Origin: Chryseobacterium echinoideorum
GTDB lineage: Bacteria; Bacteroidota; Bacteroidia; Flavobacteriales; Weeksellaceae
Direction: 5' to 3'
Assembly: GCF_007474535.1 (NCBI RefSeq)
Contig: NZ_VKNW01000016.1
Span: 1 to 48,059 of the forward strand
Length of the DNA stretch: 48,059 nucleotides
Under the pieces are notes generated by a model. The model was not told where the DNA came from. It made no database searches and was given only the letters and a program-made list of their open reading frames with translations. Shown piece after piece: positions 33,391 to 42,962 of the stretch (position 1 is its first letter; every line of letters starts with the position of its first letter). The translations under genes and the position numbers were made by a program.

Positions 33391-33837
33391 ATGAAAACAA
33401 TATTTTCAGCCATACTAATGGTTGCATTCGCTGTTGGCATTCATGCTCAGAGCCGTCTAGAGAATGCAAAGAAACAAGCCTTAGAGAAAAAAGAACTTAT
33501 TTTGCTCAATTTTTCAGGTTCAGACTGGTGCATTCCGTGTATCAAACTTCATAAAAATATTATCGAAACCGAAGAATTTAAAAAGCTGGAATCTGATCAT
33601 GTGATTGTTTACCTTAATGCCGATTTCCCAAGAAATAAAAAAAATCAGCCTTCTGCTGATCTTAAAAAAGAAAACGCTTCTATCGCCGATCAGTACAATC
33701 CGAAAGGAATTTTCCCCTATACAATTTTAATGGATCAAAATGGAAAGATTCTGAAAAGCTGGGAAGGTCTGCCATCTGAAAGCATTACTGCTTTCATCAA
33801 GGAAATCAGAGATATCAAAGACAATCAAAAACTTTAA
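33391..33837 (+). CDS. Thioredoxin-like exported protein
   Basis: A 148-residue protein with a signal peptide ending near GIHAQ. A thioredoxin fold has the active site WCIPC at about 47-51 (SGSDWCIPCIKLHKN) and the cis-Pro segment GIFPYTILMD. It is a likely periplasmic disulfide reductant. The ApbE gene starts 5 nt downstream, and DUF4266 and DUF3570 genes follow, so the four form one exported redox unit. Confidence 0.85.
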   Translation: MKTIFSAILMVAFAVGIHAQSRLENAKKQALEKKELILLNFSGSDWCIPCIKLHKNIIETEEFKKLESDHVIVYLNADFPRNKKNQPSADLKKENASIADQYNPKGIFPYTILMDQNGKILKSWEGLPSESITAFIKEIRDIKDNQKL

Positions 33838-33842
33838 AAACG

Positions 33843-34769
33843 ATGTTAAAAGAATTCAAAAGACCTCAGAAATTGATGGGGAATGCTTTTGAAATTACCG
33901 TGGTAAGTGATGATGAAAAGACTGCGAACGCTCACATTGATGCTGCCATCAGTGAAATTCGCAGAATAGAAAAGCTGTTAACTACTTTCAATGAGGAAAG
34001 CCAGACCAATCTCATCAACAGAAATGCCGGAATACAACCCATAAAAGTTGATTGGGAAATTTTTGATCTGATTGAAAGAAGCTTGAGAATCAGCAGAATT
34101 ACAGACGGATATTTCGATATTTCCTATGGTGGAATTGATAAAAGTTTCTGGAATTTCGATAAAGAAATGAAACATCTTCCTGATCCTGAATTGATTAAAG
34201 AACATTTGAAACTGGTAAATTATCAGAATATTATTCTCAGCCGTGAAAATCAAACGGTTTTTCTAAAGGAGAAAGGGATGCGGATTGGTTTTGGAGGAAT
34301 CGGAAAAGGTTACGCTGCAGAAATGGCGAAACAGCTGCTTCAGAACCGTGGCGCTCACTCAGGAATTGTCAATGCTTCGGGTGATTTGACGACTTGGGGG
34401 AATCAGGCCAACGGAAAATCCTGGACAGTAGGAATTGCCGATCCGGATAACTCACGACAGCCATTTTCCTACATGAATATCACGGATATGGCGATCGCAA
34501 CCTCCGGGAATTATGAAAAATTTGTCGTCATCAATGGTAAAAAATATTCTCATACCATCAATCCAAAAACAGGAATGCCCGTTTCGGGTGTCAAAAGTGT
34601 GACGGTTTTTTGTCCCAACGCTGAAATTGCAGATGCTATGGCAACTCCCGTGAGCATTATGGGAATTGATGCAGCAATCAATATGGTGAATCAGATCAAT
34701 CATCTGGAATGCATCATTATTGATGATCAGGACAAAATTTATTCATCTCAAAACATTAATCTACAATGA
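33843..34769 (+). CDS. apbE: FAD:protein FMN transferase
   Basis: A 308-residue ApbE-family protein. It has the ApbE start PQKLMGNAFEITVV, the segment GGIGKGYAAEMAKQLL, NASGDLTTWG, and the Mg-binding YSHTINPKTGMPV. ApbE attaches FMN to Ser or Thr of extracytoplasmic redox proteins. I see no clear N-terminal signal or lipobox in this copy, which is unusual. It lies between the thioredoxin-like and DUF4266 genes. The substrate is not obvious. Confidence 0.88.
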   Translation: MLKEFKRPQKLMGNAFEITVVSDDEKTANAHIDAAISEIRRIEKLLTTFNEESQTNLINRNAGIQPIKVDWEIFDLIERSLRISRITDGYFDISYGGIDKSFWNFDKEMKHLPDPELIKEHLKLVNYQNIILSRENQTVFLKEKGMRIGFGGIGKGYAAEMAKQLLQNRGAHSGIVNASGDLTTWGNQANGKSWTVGIADPDNSRQPFSYMNITDMAIATSGNYEKFVVINGKKYSHTINPKTGMPVSGVKSVTVFCPNAEIADAMATPVSIMGIDAAINMVNQINHLECIIIDDQDKIYSSQNINLQ

Positions 34770-34868
34770 AAGCTTTGTCATTCTGAACGGAATAATGGAA
34801 TGAAGAATCTCCATATAAATTTCAGGATTTGATAATCTAAAGAAGCTTTTCTAAACAACAAATTCAAA

Positions 34869-35096
34869 ATGAAAAAATTCATAAAAATAACGGGGTTAGT
34901 TTGTATATCACTAGCGATTGCATCTATGCAATCATGCACAACCGTAAAAGAATACGAAAAAAACAAGCTCAACGATGCCGAGATGGTGTTGAGAAACAGA
35001 ACCATTGAAAAAACCGAATTAAGCTTTCAGTCGTACCGGGAAGGTTCTTCAGGAGCAAATGCCGGAAAAGTGGGAGGTGGTTGCGGATGTAATTAG
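34869..35096 (+). CDS. DUF4266 lipoprotein with a C-terminal Gly-Cys motif
   Basis: A 75-residue lipoprotein. The signal peptide ends at the lipobox ASMQSC, and the mature chain is CTTVKEYEKNKLNDAEMVLRN. It ends in GKVGGGCGCN, and this CGC tail is conserved in DUF4266. Function is unknown. It lies between apbE and a DUF3570 gene, an association I recall as common in Bacteroidota, so it may be an FMN acceptor or metal-linked small redox protein. Confidence 0.82.
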   Translation: MKKFIKITGLVCISLAIASMQSCTTVKEYEKNKLNDAEMVLRNRTIEKTELSFQSYREGSSGANAGKVGGGCGCN

Positions 35097-35124
35097 AAAA
35101 AGGGAACTGTAAAAATTTAAGAAA

Positions 35125-36303
35125 ATGAAAAAATTAATAATAAGTATTGTTACCCTTTTCGGAATTTTTAATGCAAAAGCACAGGAAAATCCAGGCAATG
35201 AACAGCCGAAGAAACTTACTTTGGATGAAGCAAATTTAGTATCCAGTTACTATAGACAAGACGGCAATAACTCAGCCGTTACAGGCGGAATCGGAACCGA
35301 AAAACTGACAGATATTTCAAATGCCATTGATGTAACCATGGTAAAATATGATAAAAAAGACAGAAAAAATAAATTCGGATTGAGCGTAGGAATCGATCAT
35401 TATACATCGGCATCTTCTGATATGATTGATCTGAAAGCCAATTCGTCTGCTTCTCATGCTGATACTAGAATTTATCCCGCACTGAGCTGGAGCCGTGAAA
35501 ATGAAAGCAAAGGAACTACCCTACTAGCAGGAATTTCAACTTCCAGCGAATATGATTATCAATCCTACAGCGCCAATATTGGCTTTGCAAAAAAGACACC
35601 TGACAAAATGGGTGAATTTACAGCAAAATTTCAGGCTTTTTTAGACCAGGTGAAAATGGTTGCCCCTATTGAACTTCGAAATGATCCTTTTATACAAAGT
35701 TCCGGAACACAGGGTAGAAATACATTTGCGTTATCATTGGCTTACTCTCAAATCATTAACCAGAATTTCCAGATTGAAATTTTAGGTGACGCTGTTCAGC
35801 AGACAGGATATTTAAGCTTACCATTCCACCGGGTTTATTTTAATGATAATTCTGTTCATCAGGAAACTTTACCTGATAAAAGGTTTAAAATTCCTTTGGG
35901 AGTAAGAGCCAATTATTTCTTTGGAGATAAAGTGATTTTAAGAGCATATTATCGTTATTATACCGACGATTGGGGCTTAAAATCAAACACGTTGAGCCTG
36001 GAAACTCCCGTGAAGATTTCTCCGTTCGTGTCGGTAAGTCCGTTCTACAGATATTATTCCCAGACTGCCGCCAAATATTTCGCGCCTTATCAGCAGCACA
36101 CGGCAATTGATGATTTTTATACCAGTAATTATGACCTGTCGAAATTTGACAGCCATTTTTACGGAGCCGGCATCAGAATCAATCCAAAAAACGGGTTATT
36201 TGGTATACAGCGGCTTAATATGATTGAAATCCGGTACGGTCATTATACAAAATCTGTGGGAATGAAGTCCGATATTATTTCGTTGAATTTAAGGTTTAAA
36301 TAA
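35125..36303 (+). CDS. DUF3570 outer-membrane beta-barrel-like protein
   Basis: A 392-residue protein with a signal peptide (SIVTLFGIFNAKAQ). The rest is a run of alternating strands with aromatic ends (FGLSVGIDHYTSASS, YYRYYTDDWG, IEIRYGHYTKS, and a final IISLNLRFK), typical of outer-membrane barrels. DUF3570 proteins travel with DUF4266 and ApbE. It is probably the outer-membrane part of that redox or metal-handling unit. It starts 28 nt after the DUF4266 gene. Confidence 0.82.
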   Translation: MKKLIISIVTLFGIFNAKAQENPGNEQPKKLTLDEANLVSSYYRQDGNNSAVTGGIGTEKLTDISNAIDVTMVKYDKKDRKNKFGLSVGIDHYTSASSDMIDLKANSSASHADTRIYPALSWSRENESKGTTLLAGISTSSEYDYQSYSANIGFAKKTPDKMGEFTAKFQAFLDQVKMVAPIELRNDPFIQSSGTQGRNTFALSLAYSQIINQNFQIEILGDAVQQTGYLSLPFHRVYFNDNSVHQETLPDKRFKIPLGVRANYFFGDKVILRAYYRYYTDDWGLKSNTLSLETPVKISPFVSVSPFYRYYSQTAAKYFAPYQQHTAIDDFYTSNYDLSKFDSHFYGAGIRINPKNGLFGIQRLNMIEIRYGHYTKSVGMKSDIISLNLRFK

Positions 36304-36399
36304 AAGAACTTTTGCATGACCTGGCAAAAATTTGTCGGGTCATTCATTTTCAACATCATTTATTTAGAAGTTTTTTTAAGTTGAAAACCAGTACAAGAA

Positions 36400-36906
36400 T
36401 TAAAAATCGGTTTTCAAGCCAATCAATTTTAAAGCAGATTTACTGAGATAAATTTCCTCAAGAGAAATAAGTGATTCAATGTCTGGAAAGTTCAGAAAAA
36501 TTTGTTCGTTTTTATTAAAAGATATTTCTATTGACAGGTTGTAGGATGCTGTTAGTCTTGCTACAGAAAACCCATTATAGGCAAACTCAAAACCCTCAAA
36601 CAATATCTTTGCTTCAGCTCTTTGAAAAATTCTGTTGTCATCTGAAATTTTATTTCCCAAAGTCTCATCAGTGCTAATCTCCCGATTATGTGGTAAAGAT
36701 TTCCAAATTTGGTAGTTTTTAGGCTCTTTAAGAATACTTCCTTTCTCGTCTACAGGAACAAACATTTCCAGACAAAGAGGCATTCTGAGAAATTTCGCAT
36801 AATTATTCATCAGGTTGAGTGTATGAAGGTCTGCATATCCTTCATTAGAATAATATTCAATCACAAAATCCGTCATTGGAATTAATCTCTGATCAAAAAT
36901 CGGCAT
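36400..36906 (-). CDS. Hypothetical protein
   Basis: 168 residues from the ATG at 36906 (a TTG at 36972 would give 190). No family recognised. The sequence is mixed helix/strand without signal peptide or membrane segments. Two stretches look conserved: IEYYSNEGYADLHTLNLMNNYAKFL and GFEFAYNGFSVARLT. It is convergent with the DUF3570 gene and divergent from acpP. The 352-bp gap 36907-37258 shows no other gene, only AT-rich sequence and the acpP promoter. Confidence 0.6.
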   Translation of the reverse strand: MPIFDQRLIPMTDFVIEYYSNEGYADLHTLNLMNNYAKFLRMPLCLEMFVPVDEKGSILKEPKNYQIWKSLPHNREISTDETLGNKISDDNRIFQRAEAKILFEGFEFAYNGFSVARLTASYNLSIEISFNKNEQIFLNFPDIESLISLEEIYLSKSALKLIGLKTDF

Positions 36907-37219
36907 ATCAAATTTTCTTATGAAATCAGTTAGCAAATATATCGTTTTAAAAGACTGCTGAAGACGATACAATCTAGTTTAAAATAAATCAAAATAAGTA
37001 CTAACAAATAATATCAAAATCTGAATTTATTACCTGCCTTAATAAAAACATAAACTGATGAACAGCTAAAAAAGCACTCTGAGTTTAAAAAAAAGTTTGA
37101 ATTCAAACAATATCACCCATAAATAATTGATAACTAAAAGACTACCTTTATTAAGATTAAATAATGCGTGTTCTTTCCACAAAAAAGAGGAAAAAAATGT
37201 TTTATCGTAAAGAATTTTA

Positions 37220-37227
37220 TATATTTG
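37220..37227 (+). promoter_or_regulatory. acpP promoter -7 box
   Basis: TATATTTG matches TAnnTTTG and lies 31 nt ahead of the acpP ATG, giving a leader of about 25 nt. The -33 region is T-rich (GTTTT) but not TTTG. Confidence 0.6.
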
Positions 37228-37258
37228 CACCATCTAACAATTAAAAAAATAATTTACT

Positions 37259-37498
37259 ATGTCAGACATTGCATCAAGAGTAAAAGCTATCATCGCTGAT
37301 AAGCTTGACGTTGAAGAAACAGAAGTAACTCCTGAGGCTAGCTTCACTAATGATTTGGGAGCAGACTCACTAGATACAGTTGAACTAATCATGGAATTCG
37401 AAAAAGAATTTAACATTCAGATTCCTGATGATCAAGCTGAAAAAATTACTACTGTAGGGCACGCTATCGCGTATATAGAGGAAGTAGTAAATAAATAA
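37259..37498 (+). CDS. acpP: Acyl carrier protein
   Basis: A 79-residue acidic protein with the phosphopantetheine attachment site S37 in GADSLDTVELIMEFEKEF. It carries acyl chains in type II fatty acid synthesis. It is followed 32 nt later by fabF, the usual acpP-fabF-rnc order of many bacteria. Confidence 0.97.
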   Translation: MSDIASRVKAIIADKLDVEETEVTPEASFTNDLGADSLDTVELIMEFEKEFNIQIPDDQAEKITTVGHAIAYIEEVVNK

Positions 37499-37530
37499 TA
37501 TTCTTCAACAAAGGAAAATTTTAAAAGTTT

Positions 37531-38775
37531 ATGGAATTAAAAAGAGTAGTTGTAACTGGTTTTGGCGCAGTAACACCCATCGGTAATAATGCGAATGAAT
37601 ACTGGGAAAGCCTTTTAAAAGGCAAGAGCGGAGCCGCTCCTATTACTCTTTTTGATGCCAAAAACTTCAAGACTAAGTTCGCATGTGAGGTAAAAAATTT
37701 CAATCCATTAGATCATTTCGACAAGAAAGAAGCTAAAAAGATGGATAGAAATACTCAACTAGGACTGGTCGCTGCAAGAGAAGCAGTAAGCCATTCTAAA
37801 ATTATTGAAGACAATGTTGATAAAAACAGAGTCGGCGTAATTTGGGGATCCGGAATTGGTGGACTTGAAACTTTTGAAACAGAAGTTTTAGGATGGGCAA
37901 ATACGGAAATTCCGAGATTTAACCCTTTCTTTATCCCTAAAATGATTGCGGACATTACACCGGGGCATATTTCTATTGAATACGGCTTCCATGGTCCCAA
38001 TTATACTACGGTTTCTGCCTGTGCCTCGTCAGCAAATGCATTAATTGATTCCAAAATGCTGATTCAGCTCGGCAAAGCAGATGTTATCGTTTGCGGAGGA
38101 TCTGAAGCTGCAGTTACAGCAAGCGGAGTCGGAGGTTTTAATGCGATGATGGCACTTTCTACAAGAAATGATGATCCTACAACAGCATCACGCCCTTTTG
38201 ACAAAGACAGAGATGGCTTTGTACTGGGTGAAGGAGCCGGCTCTATCATTCTTGAGGAATACGAACACGCTGTAAAGCGTGGAGCAACAATCTATGCGGA
38301 ATTATTAGGCGGCGGTATGAGTGCAGATGCACATCACATGACAGCACCTCATCCTGAAGGTTTAGGAGCTTATCTGGTAATGAAGAATTGTTTGGAAGAT
38401 GCAGGACTAACTGCTGATGAAGTAGATCATATCAATATGCATGGTACATCTACTCCACTAGGAGACATTGCAGAGTCTAACGCAATTTCAAGACTATTGG
38501 GTGAGCACGCTTATGACATTCAGATCAATTCTACAAAATCAATGACCGGTCACTTATTAGGTGCTGCCGGAGTTATTGAGGCAATTGCTGCTTTGGGAAC
38601 AATTATTCATGGTATCGTTCCTCCCACAATCAACCATTTTACTGATGATGAGAACATCGACAGCAGACTGAATTTCACATTCAATAAAGCTGCAAAAAAA
38701 GATGTAAAAGTTGCCATGAGTAATACATTTGGATTTGGTGGACACAATGCCTGTGTTCTGTTTAAAAAAATCTAA
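37531..38775 (+). CDS. fabF: Beta-ketoacyl-ACP synthase II
   Basis: A 414-residue condensing enzyme with catalytic C164 (VSACASSANAL), the first His region HGTSTPLGD and the second TGHLLGAAG. The C-terminal SNTFGFGGHNA is typical. It elongates acyl-ACP with malonyl-ACP. The rnc gene starts 10 nt downstream. Confidence 0.97.
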   Translation: MELKRVVVTGFGAVTPIGNNANEYWESLLKGKSGAAPITLFDAKNFKTKFACEVKNFNPLDHFDKKEAKKMDRNTQLGLVAAREAVSHSKIIEDNVDKNRVGVIWGSGIGGLETFETEVLGWANTEIPRFNPFFIPKMIADITPGHISIEYGFHGPNYTTVSACASSANALIDSKMLIQLGKADVIVCGGSEAAVTASGVGGFNAMMALSTRNDDPTTASRPFDKDRDGFVLGEGAGSIILEEYEHAVKRGATIYAELLGGGMSADAHHMTAPHPEGLGAYLVMKNCLEDAGLTADEVDHINMHGTSTPLGDIAESNAISRLLGEHAYDIQINSTKSMTGHLLGAAGVIEAIAALGTIIHGIVPPTINHFTDDENIDSRLNFTFNKAAKKDVKVAMSNTFGFGGHNACVLFKKI

Positions 38776-38785
38776 TTATTACTGA

Positions 38786-39550
38786 ATGGAGTTACAGAAA
38801 TATTTTTCTAAATTCCTCCTCAAACAAAGAAAAAGAAAACTTACTGAAAGAGATTACTTTCTGAGTACAGAACTAAGCAAAATCTTAGGCACACAAATTC
38901 AGAATATCAGCTTTTACAGAGAAGCTTTTTCAACTAAAAACTCTTCTAAAAATCAGGAAAGCAATTACGAAAGACTGGAGTTTTTAGGAGATTCTGTGTT
39001 GGGTACGATTATTTCCTGCCATTTGTTTCAAACCTATCCTAAAGCGAATGAGGGATATATGACTCAAATGAAATCTAAAATTGTAAACAGAAAAAATCTC
39101 AACAAACTTGGGGAAGATTTAAAACTTACCGATCTTTTACAAAAAAACAACAATGCGGCTGCTTTAGGAGAAAACATTTCAGGGAATCTCTTTGAAGCAC
39201 TAATTGGTGCGGTTTATCTGGATCTTCAATACGAAATCTGCAAAAAAATCGTTTTAGAAAAGCTGCTTACCCCAACGGAAATCAATAAGCTTGAAAATAA
39301 AATTGTAAGCTACAAAGGTCTTTTACTGGAATGGAGTCAGAAAAAGAAAATTAATATAAAATATGAAACCTGCGAAGAAATTCAGGTAAACAAATCTGTT
39401 GTTTTCCGCTGCCATGTGTGGCTTGGAGAGGAAAAGATTGCGAATGCCACAGAAACTTCAAAGAAAAAAGCCGAAGAAAAAGCAGCACAAAGAGCATTTT
39501 ATATTTTAAATAAAAAAGAAAATATACTTGGAAATCCAAAAACTTTATGA
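38786..39550 (+). CDS. rnc: Ribonuclease III
   Basis: A 254-residue protein with the RNase III signature ERLEFLGDSVLGTI and conserved acids in GNLFEALIGAVYLD. A C-terminal dsRNA-binding domain (KGLLLEWSQKKKIN to KKKAEEKAAQRAF) follows. It processes rRNA and double-stranded RNA. The gene overlaps the following IPExxxVDY gene by 23 nt. Confidence 0.96.
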   Translation: MELQKYFSKFLLKQRKRKLTERDYFLSTELSKILGTQIQNISFYREAFSTKNSSKNQESNYERLEFLGDSVLGTIISCHLFQTYPKANEGYMTQMKSKIVNRKNLNKLGEDLKLTDLLQKNNNAAALGENISGNLFEALIGAVYLDLQYEICKKIVLEKLLTPTEINKLENKIVSYKGLLLEWSQKKKINIKYETCEEIQVNKSVVFRCHVWLGEEKIANATETSKKKAEEKAAQRAFYILNKKENILGNPKTL

Positions 39551-40001
39551 TTTTGACGAAACAGAATTTGAAGATATTACCATAGGCTTGGTAAGATTAG
39601 CAAAACATATTCCCGATCATGAGTTTTTTTTCAAGATTAATCATATCAATGATTTAAAATTTTCAAGAATAAACGATCTTGTTTATACCGGTTTATATTA
39701 TGATTTTTCGTTTCCACGTTACGAAGCATATCATCAATATACCAAAACCTGTTTTACCTTTATCTCCAATAAATCCTCGGAAAGTAAGCAAAAAAAAATT
39801 CAGACCGAGCTTTTCTCAGAAGAAGAGAACATTAAATTTTTATTAAATAATCATCCAGAAGTAGAATATATTCTGCATAGTTCGGAACAATTTCCTGATT
39901 TTTCCGTAATTTTGCTGGCTGAAAATCTTGTATTTCCGATACAAGATTATAAATTGGGTTCGGAAGAGGAACTCTATCAAATAATACAATATTATGAATA
40001 A
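39528..40001 (+). CDS. IPExxxVDY family protein
   Basis: 157 residues from a TTG start (MEIQKLYDFDETEFEDITIG). The opening matches the family pattern IQKL-D and GLVRLAKHIPDHEFFFKIN. This makes the TTG more likely than any later ATG, even though it lies within the last 23 nt of rnc. The family is confined to Bacteroidota and its function is unknown. It overlaps pyk by 8 nt, so rnc, this gene and pyk are translated in tandem. Confidence 0.82.
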   Translation: MEIQKLYDFDETEFEDITIGLVRLAKHIPDHEFFFKINHINDLKFSRINDLVYTGLYYDFSFPRYEAYHQYTKTCFTFISNKSSESKQKKIQTELFSEEENIKFLLNNHPEVEYILHSSEQFPDFSVILLAENLVFPIQDYKLGSEEELYQIIQYYE

Positions 40002-41439
40002 GTATTTAAAGAAGACAAAAATTATTGCAACACTTGGTCCTGCTTCGTCATCGAAGGAGGTGATGTTGGGACTTATGAGAGCGGGTGTTGATATTTTCAG
40101 AATAAATTTTTCACACGCAGATTACGACTTAGTAAGTTCAAATATTCAAATCATTAGAGAACTCAATAAGGAGTATGGCTATTCGGTAGGTATTCTAGGA
40201 GACTTACAGGGTCCTAAATTAAGAGTTGGTGTTGTAAAGGAAGGCTCTTATCTTAATCCCGGAGATATCCTTACTTTTACCAACGAAAAAATTGAAGGTG
40301 ACTCTACGAAGGTTTATATGACCTATCAACAGTTTCCACAAGATGTAAATGTCGGAGAGAGAATTTTGATTGATGACGGAAAGCTTGTACTTGAAGTTTT
40401 GGAGACTAATAAAATAGATACTGTAAAGGCAAAAACTATTCAGGGAGGACCCCTGAGTTCCAAAAAAGGAGTAAACCTTCCAAATACCAATGTATCTCTT
40501 CCTGCACTCACTGAAAAAGATATTCAGGATGCGAATTTTATGCTTGATCAGGAAGTTGACTGGGTTGCCCTTTCTTTTGTACGTCACGCTCAGGATATTA
40601 TTGATCTTAAAGAATTGATTTCTAAACACCCGAAAGGTCACTTCAAAACTCCTATTATTGCTAAAATAGAAAAGCCTGAAGGCGTAAAAAATATTGAAGA
40701 AATTTTGCTTGAATGTGATGGGCTAATGGTTGCTCGTGGAGATTTGGGTGTTGAAGTTCCGATGGAAGAGGTTCCTGCTATTCAGAAAAATCTTGTAGAA
40801 AGAGCAAGATTTTATTCTAAGCCTGTGATTATTGCCACTCAAATGATGGAAACCATGATCAACAGCTTAACGCCAACGAGAGCTGAAGTAAATGATGTTG
40901 CCAATTCCGTTTTAGACGGAGCAGATGCAGTAATGCTTTCAGGAGAAACTTCTGTGGGAAGATATCCTGTTCAGGTGGTTGAAAACATGGCAAAAATTGT
41001 AAAAAATATTGAAACCACCCATTTTTACCAGCATAAAAATGAGCCTATCGAAAAGGACTTTAATTGTATTGATGATAGATTTATCACCAACAGAGTTTGT
41101 CTTGCGGCAGTAAGAATTGCGAAAACAACTAATGTTTCTGCTATTGTTACGCTTACAAGCTCAGGATATACAGCTTTCCAGCTTTCTGCACATCGCCCAA
41201 ATTCCCATATCATTGTTTTTAGCGGAAACAAAAGAGTAATCACGATGCTTAATCTTCTTTGGGGAGTTCGTGCTTATTATTATGATATGAATAAACCTAC
41301 TGATGAAACTATCATTCAGGTAAATATGCTTACACATAATCATGGATATATTGAATCGGGAGATTTTGTTATCAACATCAATGCAACACCATCTTACGAA
41401 GGCGGTAAAACAAATACATTGAGATTAACAACGATTTGA
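39994..41439 (+). CDS. pyk: Pyruvate kinase
   Basis: A 481-residue enzyme. Motifs in order: KIIATLGPASSS, GDLQGPKLRVG, IIAKIEKPEGVKNIEEI (with the catalytic Lys-Glu pair) and GLMVARGDLGVEVP. A C-terminal domain of normal length follows. It makes pyruvate and ATP from PEP. A strong hairpin terminator follows. Confidence 0.96.
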   Translation: MNKYLKKTKIIATLGPASSSKEVMLGLMRAGVDIFRINFSHADYDLVSSNIQIIRELNKEYGYSVGILGDLQGPKLRVGVVKEGSYLNPGDILTFTNEKIEGDSTKVYMTYQQFPQDVNVGERILIDDGKLVLEVLETNKIDTVKAKTIQGGPLSSKKGVNLPNTNVSLPALTEKDIQDANFMLDQEVDWVALSFVRHAQDIIDLKELISKHPKGHFKTPIIAKIEKPEGVKNIEEILLECDGLMVARGDLGVEVPMEEVPAIQKNLVERARFYSKPVIIATQMMETMINSLTPTRAEVNDVANSVLDGADAVMLSGETSVGRYPVQVVENMAKIVKNIETTHFYQHKNEPIEKDFNCIDDRFITNRVCLAAVRIAKTTNVSAIVTLTSSGYTAFQLSAHRPNSHIIVFSGNKRVITMLNLLWGVRAYYYDMNKPTDETIIQVNMLTHNHGYIESGDFVININATPSYEGGKTNTLRLTTI

Positions 41440-41460
41440 TACCATCAGCTTAAAATAAAG

Positions 41461-41493
41461 AAATACCTCGCAAAATTTGCGAGGTATTTTTTT
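41461..41493. terminator. Bidirectional terminator between pyk and the aldehyde dehydrogenase gene
   Basis: AAATACCTCGCAAA and TTTGCGAGGTATTT make a 14-bp near-perfect stem, followed by T tracts on the plus strand and preceded by A tracts. It serves the convergent pair pyk (+) and the ALDH gene (-). Confidence 0.85.
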
Positions 41494-41497
41494 GTAA

Positions 41498-42790
41498 TTA
41501 TTTTGCTAAAATAGTTTTTGCTGTTACAAATTCTTTCAGCGCAAGTAGAGACAACTCAGTTCCATAACCAGAACTTTTTGTACCTCCAAAAGGAAAACGA
41601 GGATCGGAACTCGTCATTCTGTTGACATTTACCGTTCCTGATTCTAAGCCGTGAATAAAAAATTGCTGGCGTTCTTTATTAGTCGTCCAAACTGAATTTG
41701 CCAGTCCGAAAGGGATACCGTTTGCAATTCTTAAAGCATCATCATCATTTTCAGCAATCATCACCATTCCCAAAGGACCGAATAACTCTTCCTCCAGAAC
41801 AGGATTTCCTTCTTCCACTCTTACTAATCCGGGTTTAAATTCACTATCCGAAATTCTTTCCAGCGGAATAATTACTTCTGCACCATGAGCTAATGCTTGC
41901 TCGTACTGCTTTTCAAGATCGTCTGCCAAATCAGGCTTTGCCATACCCCCTAATTTCGTTTCTTTTAATTTAGGATTAGCAGGAATGTATTTTTTATATT
42001 CTTCAATGAATTTTGGAAGAAAATCATTTTCAACGTCTTTCTGAATGATAAATCTTTTTGCGGCAACGCAGGTTTGTCCGCAATTTTGAAGTCTTGCTAA
42101 AGCTCCAACTTTTGCTGCTTCATTCAGATCAGCATCATCCAAAACAATAAAAGCATCGCTTCCTCCCAATTCCAAAAGTGATTTTTTAATATTTTTCCCT
42201 GCAATTGATGCTACTTCAGCTCCTGCTTTTTCACTTCCTGTGAGACTTACGCCTTTTATAGCAGAATGTTCCAAAATTTCTTTTACTTCATCATGCCCAA
42301 CTTCCAGATTCTGAAAAACACCTTCCGGGAAACCCGCTTCAATAAAAACATTTTCAATAGCATTTCCGCTTCCGAAACAAATGGATGCATGTTTTAAAAC
42401 CACTGTATTACCTGCCAAAATAGCAGGTGTAGAAAATCTTAAAACCTGCCAGAAAGGAAAATTCCATGGCATTACACCAAGTATTACACCTTTTGGAACG
42501 TAATGTATTTCCGAAATACTATACTCGGATTCTATTTTTTCAGGAATCAAAATATTTTCAGCTTCAGCATAATAATTCATCATTAAAGCGCACTTCTCAA
42601 CCTCAGCGATAGCCTGAGAAATAGGCTTATTCATTTCATTTGTAATGATCTCACCAAAAAATTCAGATTTATTCTTAAAAATTTCTGCAGCTTTTGCAAT
42701 GAGTTTTTGCTTATTTTCAAACGGAACTTTTTTCCATTCGTGAAAAGTTTTATCCGCTGTTAATAGCTTATTTTCTATTAAATTTTCCAT
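41498..42790 (-). CDS. NAD(P)-dependent aldehyde dehydrogenase (succinate-semialdehyde type)
   Basis: A 430-residue ALDH. The conserved Glu region is LLELGGSDAFIVLDD and the catalytic Cys is in NCGQTCVAAKRF. Also seen are GVILGVMPWNFPFWQVLR and the C-terminal DPRFPFGGTKSSGYG. The short form without an extended N-terminus fits succinate-semialdehyde dehydrogenases, but the aldehyde is not certain. It is alone on its transcript. Confidence 0.87.
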   Translation of the reverse strand: MENLIENKLLTADKTFHEWKKVPFENKQKLIAKAAEIFKNKSEFFGEIITNEMNKPISQAIAEVEKCALMMNYYAEAENILIPEKIESEYSISEIHYVPKGVILGVMPWNFPFWQVLRFSTPAILAGNTVVLKHASICFGSGNAIENVFIEAGFPEGVFQNLEVGHDEVKEILEHSAIKGVSLTGSEKAGAEVASIAGKNIKKSLLELGGSDAFIVLDDADLNEAAKVGALARLQNCGQTCVAAKRFIIQKDVENDFLPKFIEEYKKYIPANPKLKETKLGGMAKPDLADDLEKQYEQALAHGAEVIIPLERISDSEFKPGLVRVEEGNPVLEEELFGPLGMVMIAENDDDALRIANGIPFGLANSVWTTNKERQQFFIHGLESGTVNVNRMTSSDPRFPFGGTKSSGYGTELSLLALKEFVTAKTILAK

Positions 42791-42962
42791 GTTAGATTTT
42801 CATTTTAAAAGACCAATTGAGTATTTTGCTTTTTTGTAAAGCATTATTAAAGGAACAAATGCTGTTCCTTATCAATGGTTCAGCTAATGATTAATTCTAT
42901 TAAATTTATATTTTTTATGAGTTAAATAATGATTTAAAAAAAATTATACTTCAAGAATTACA

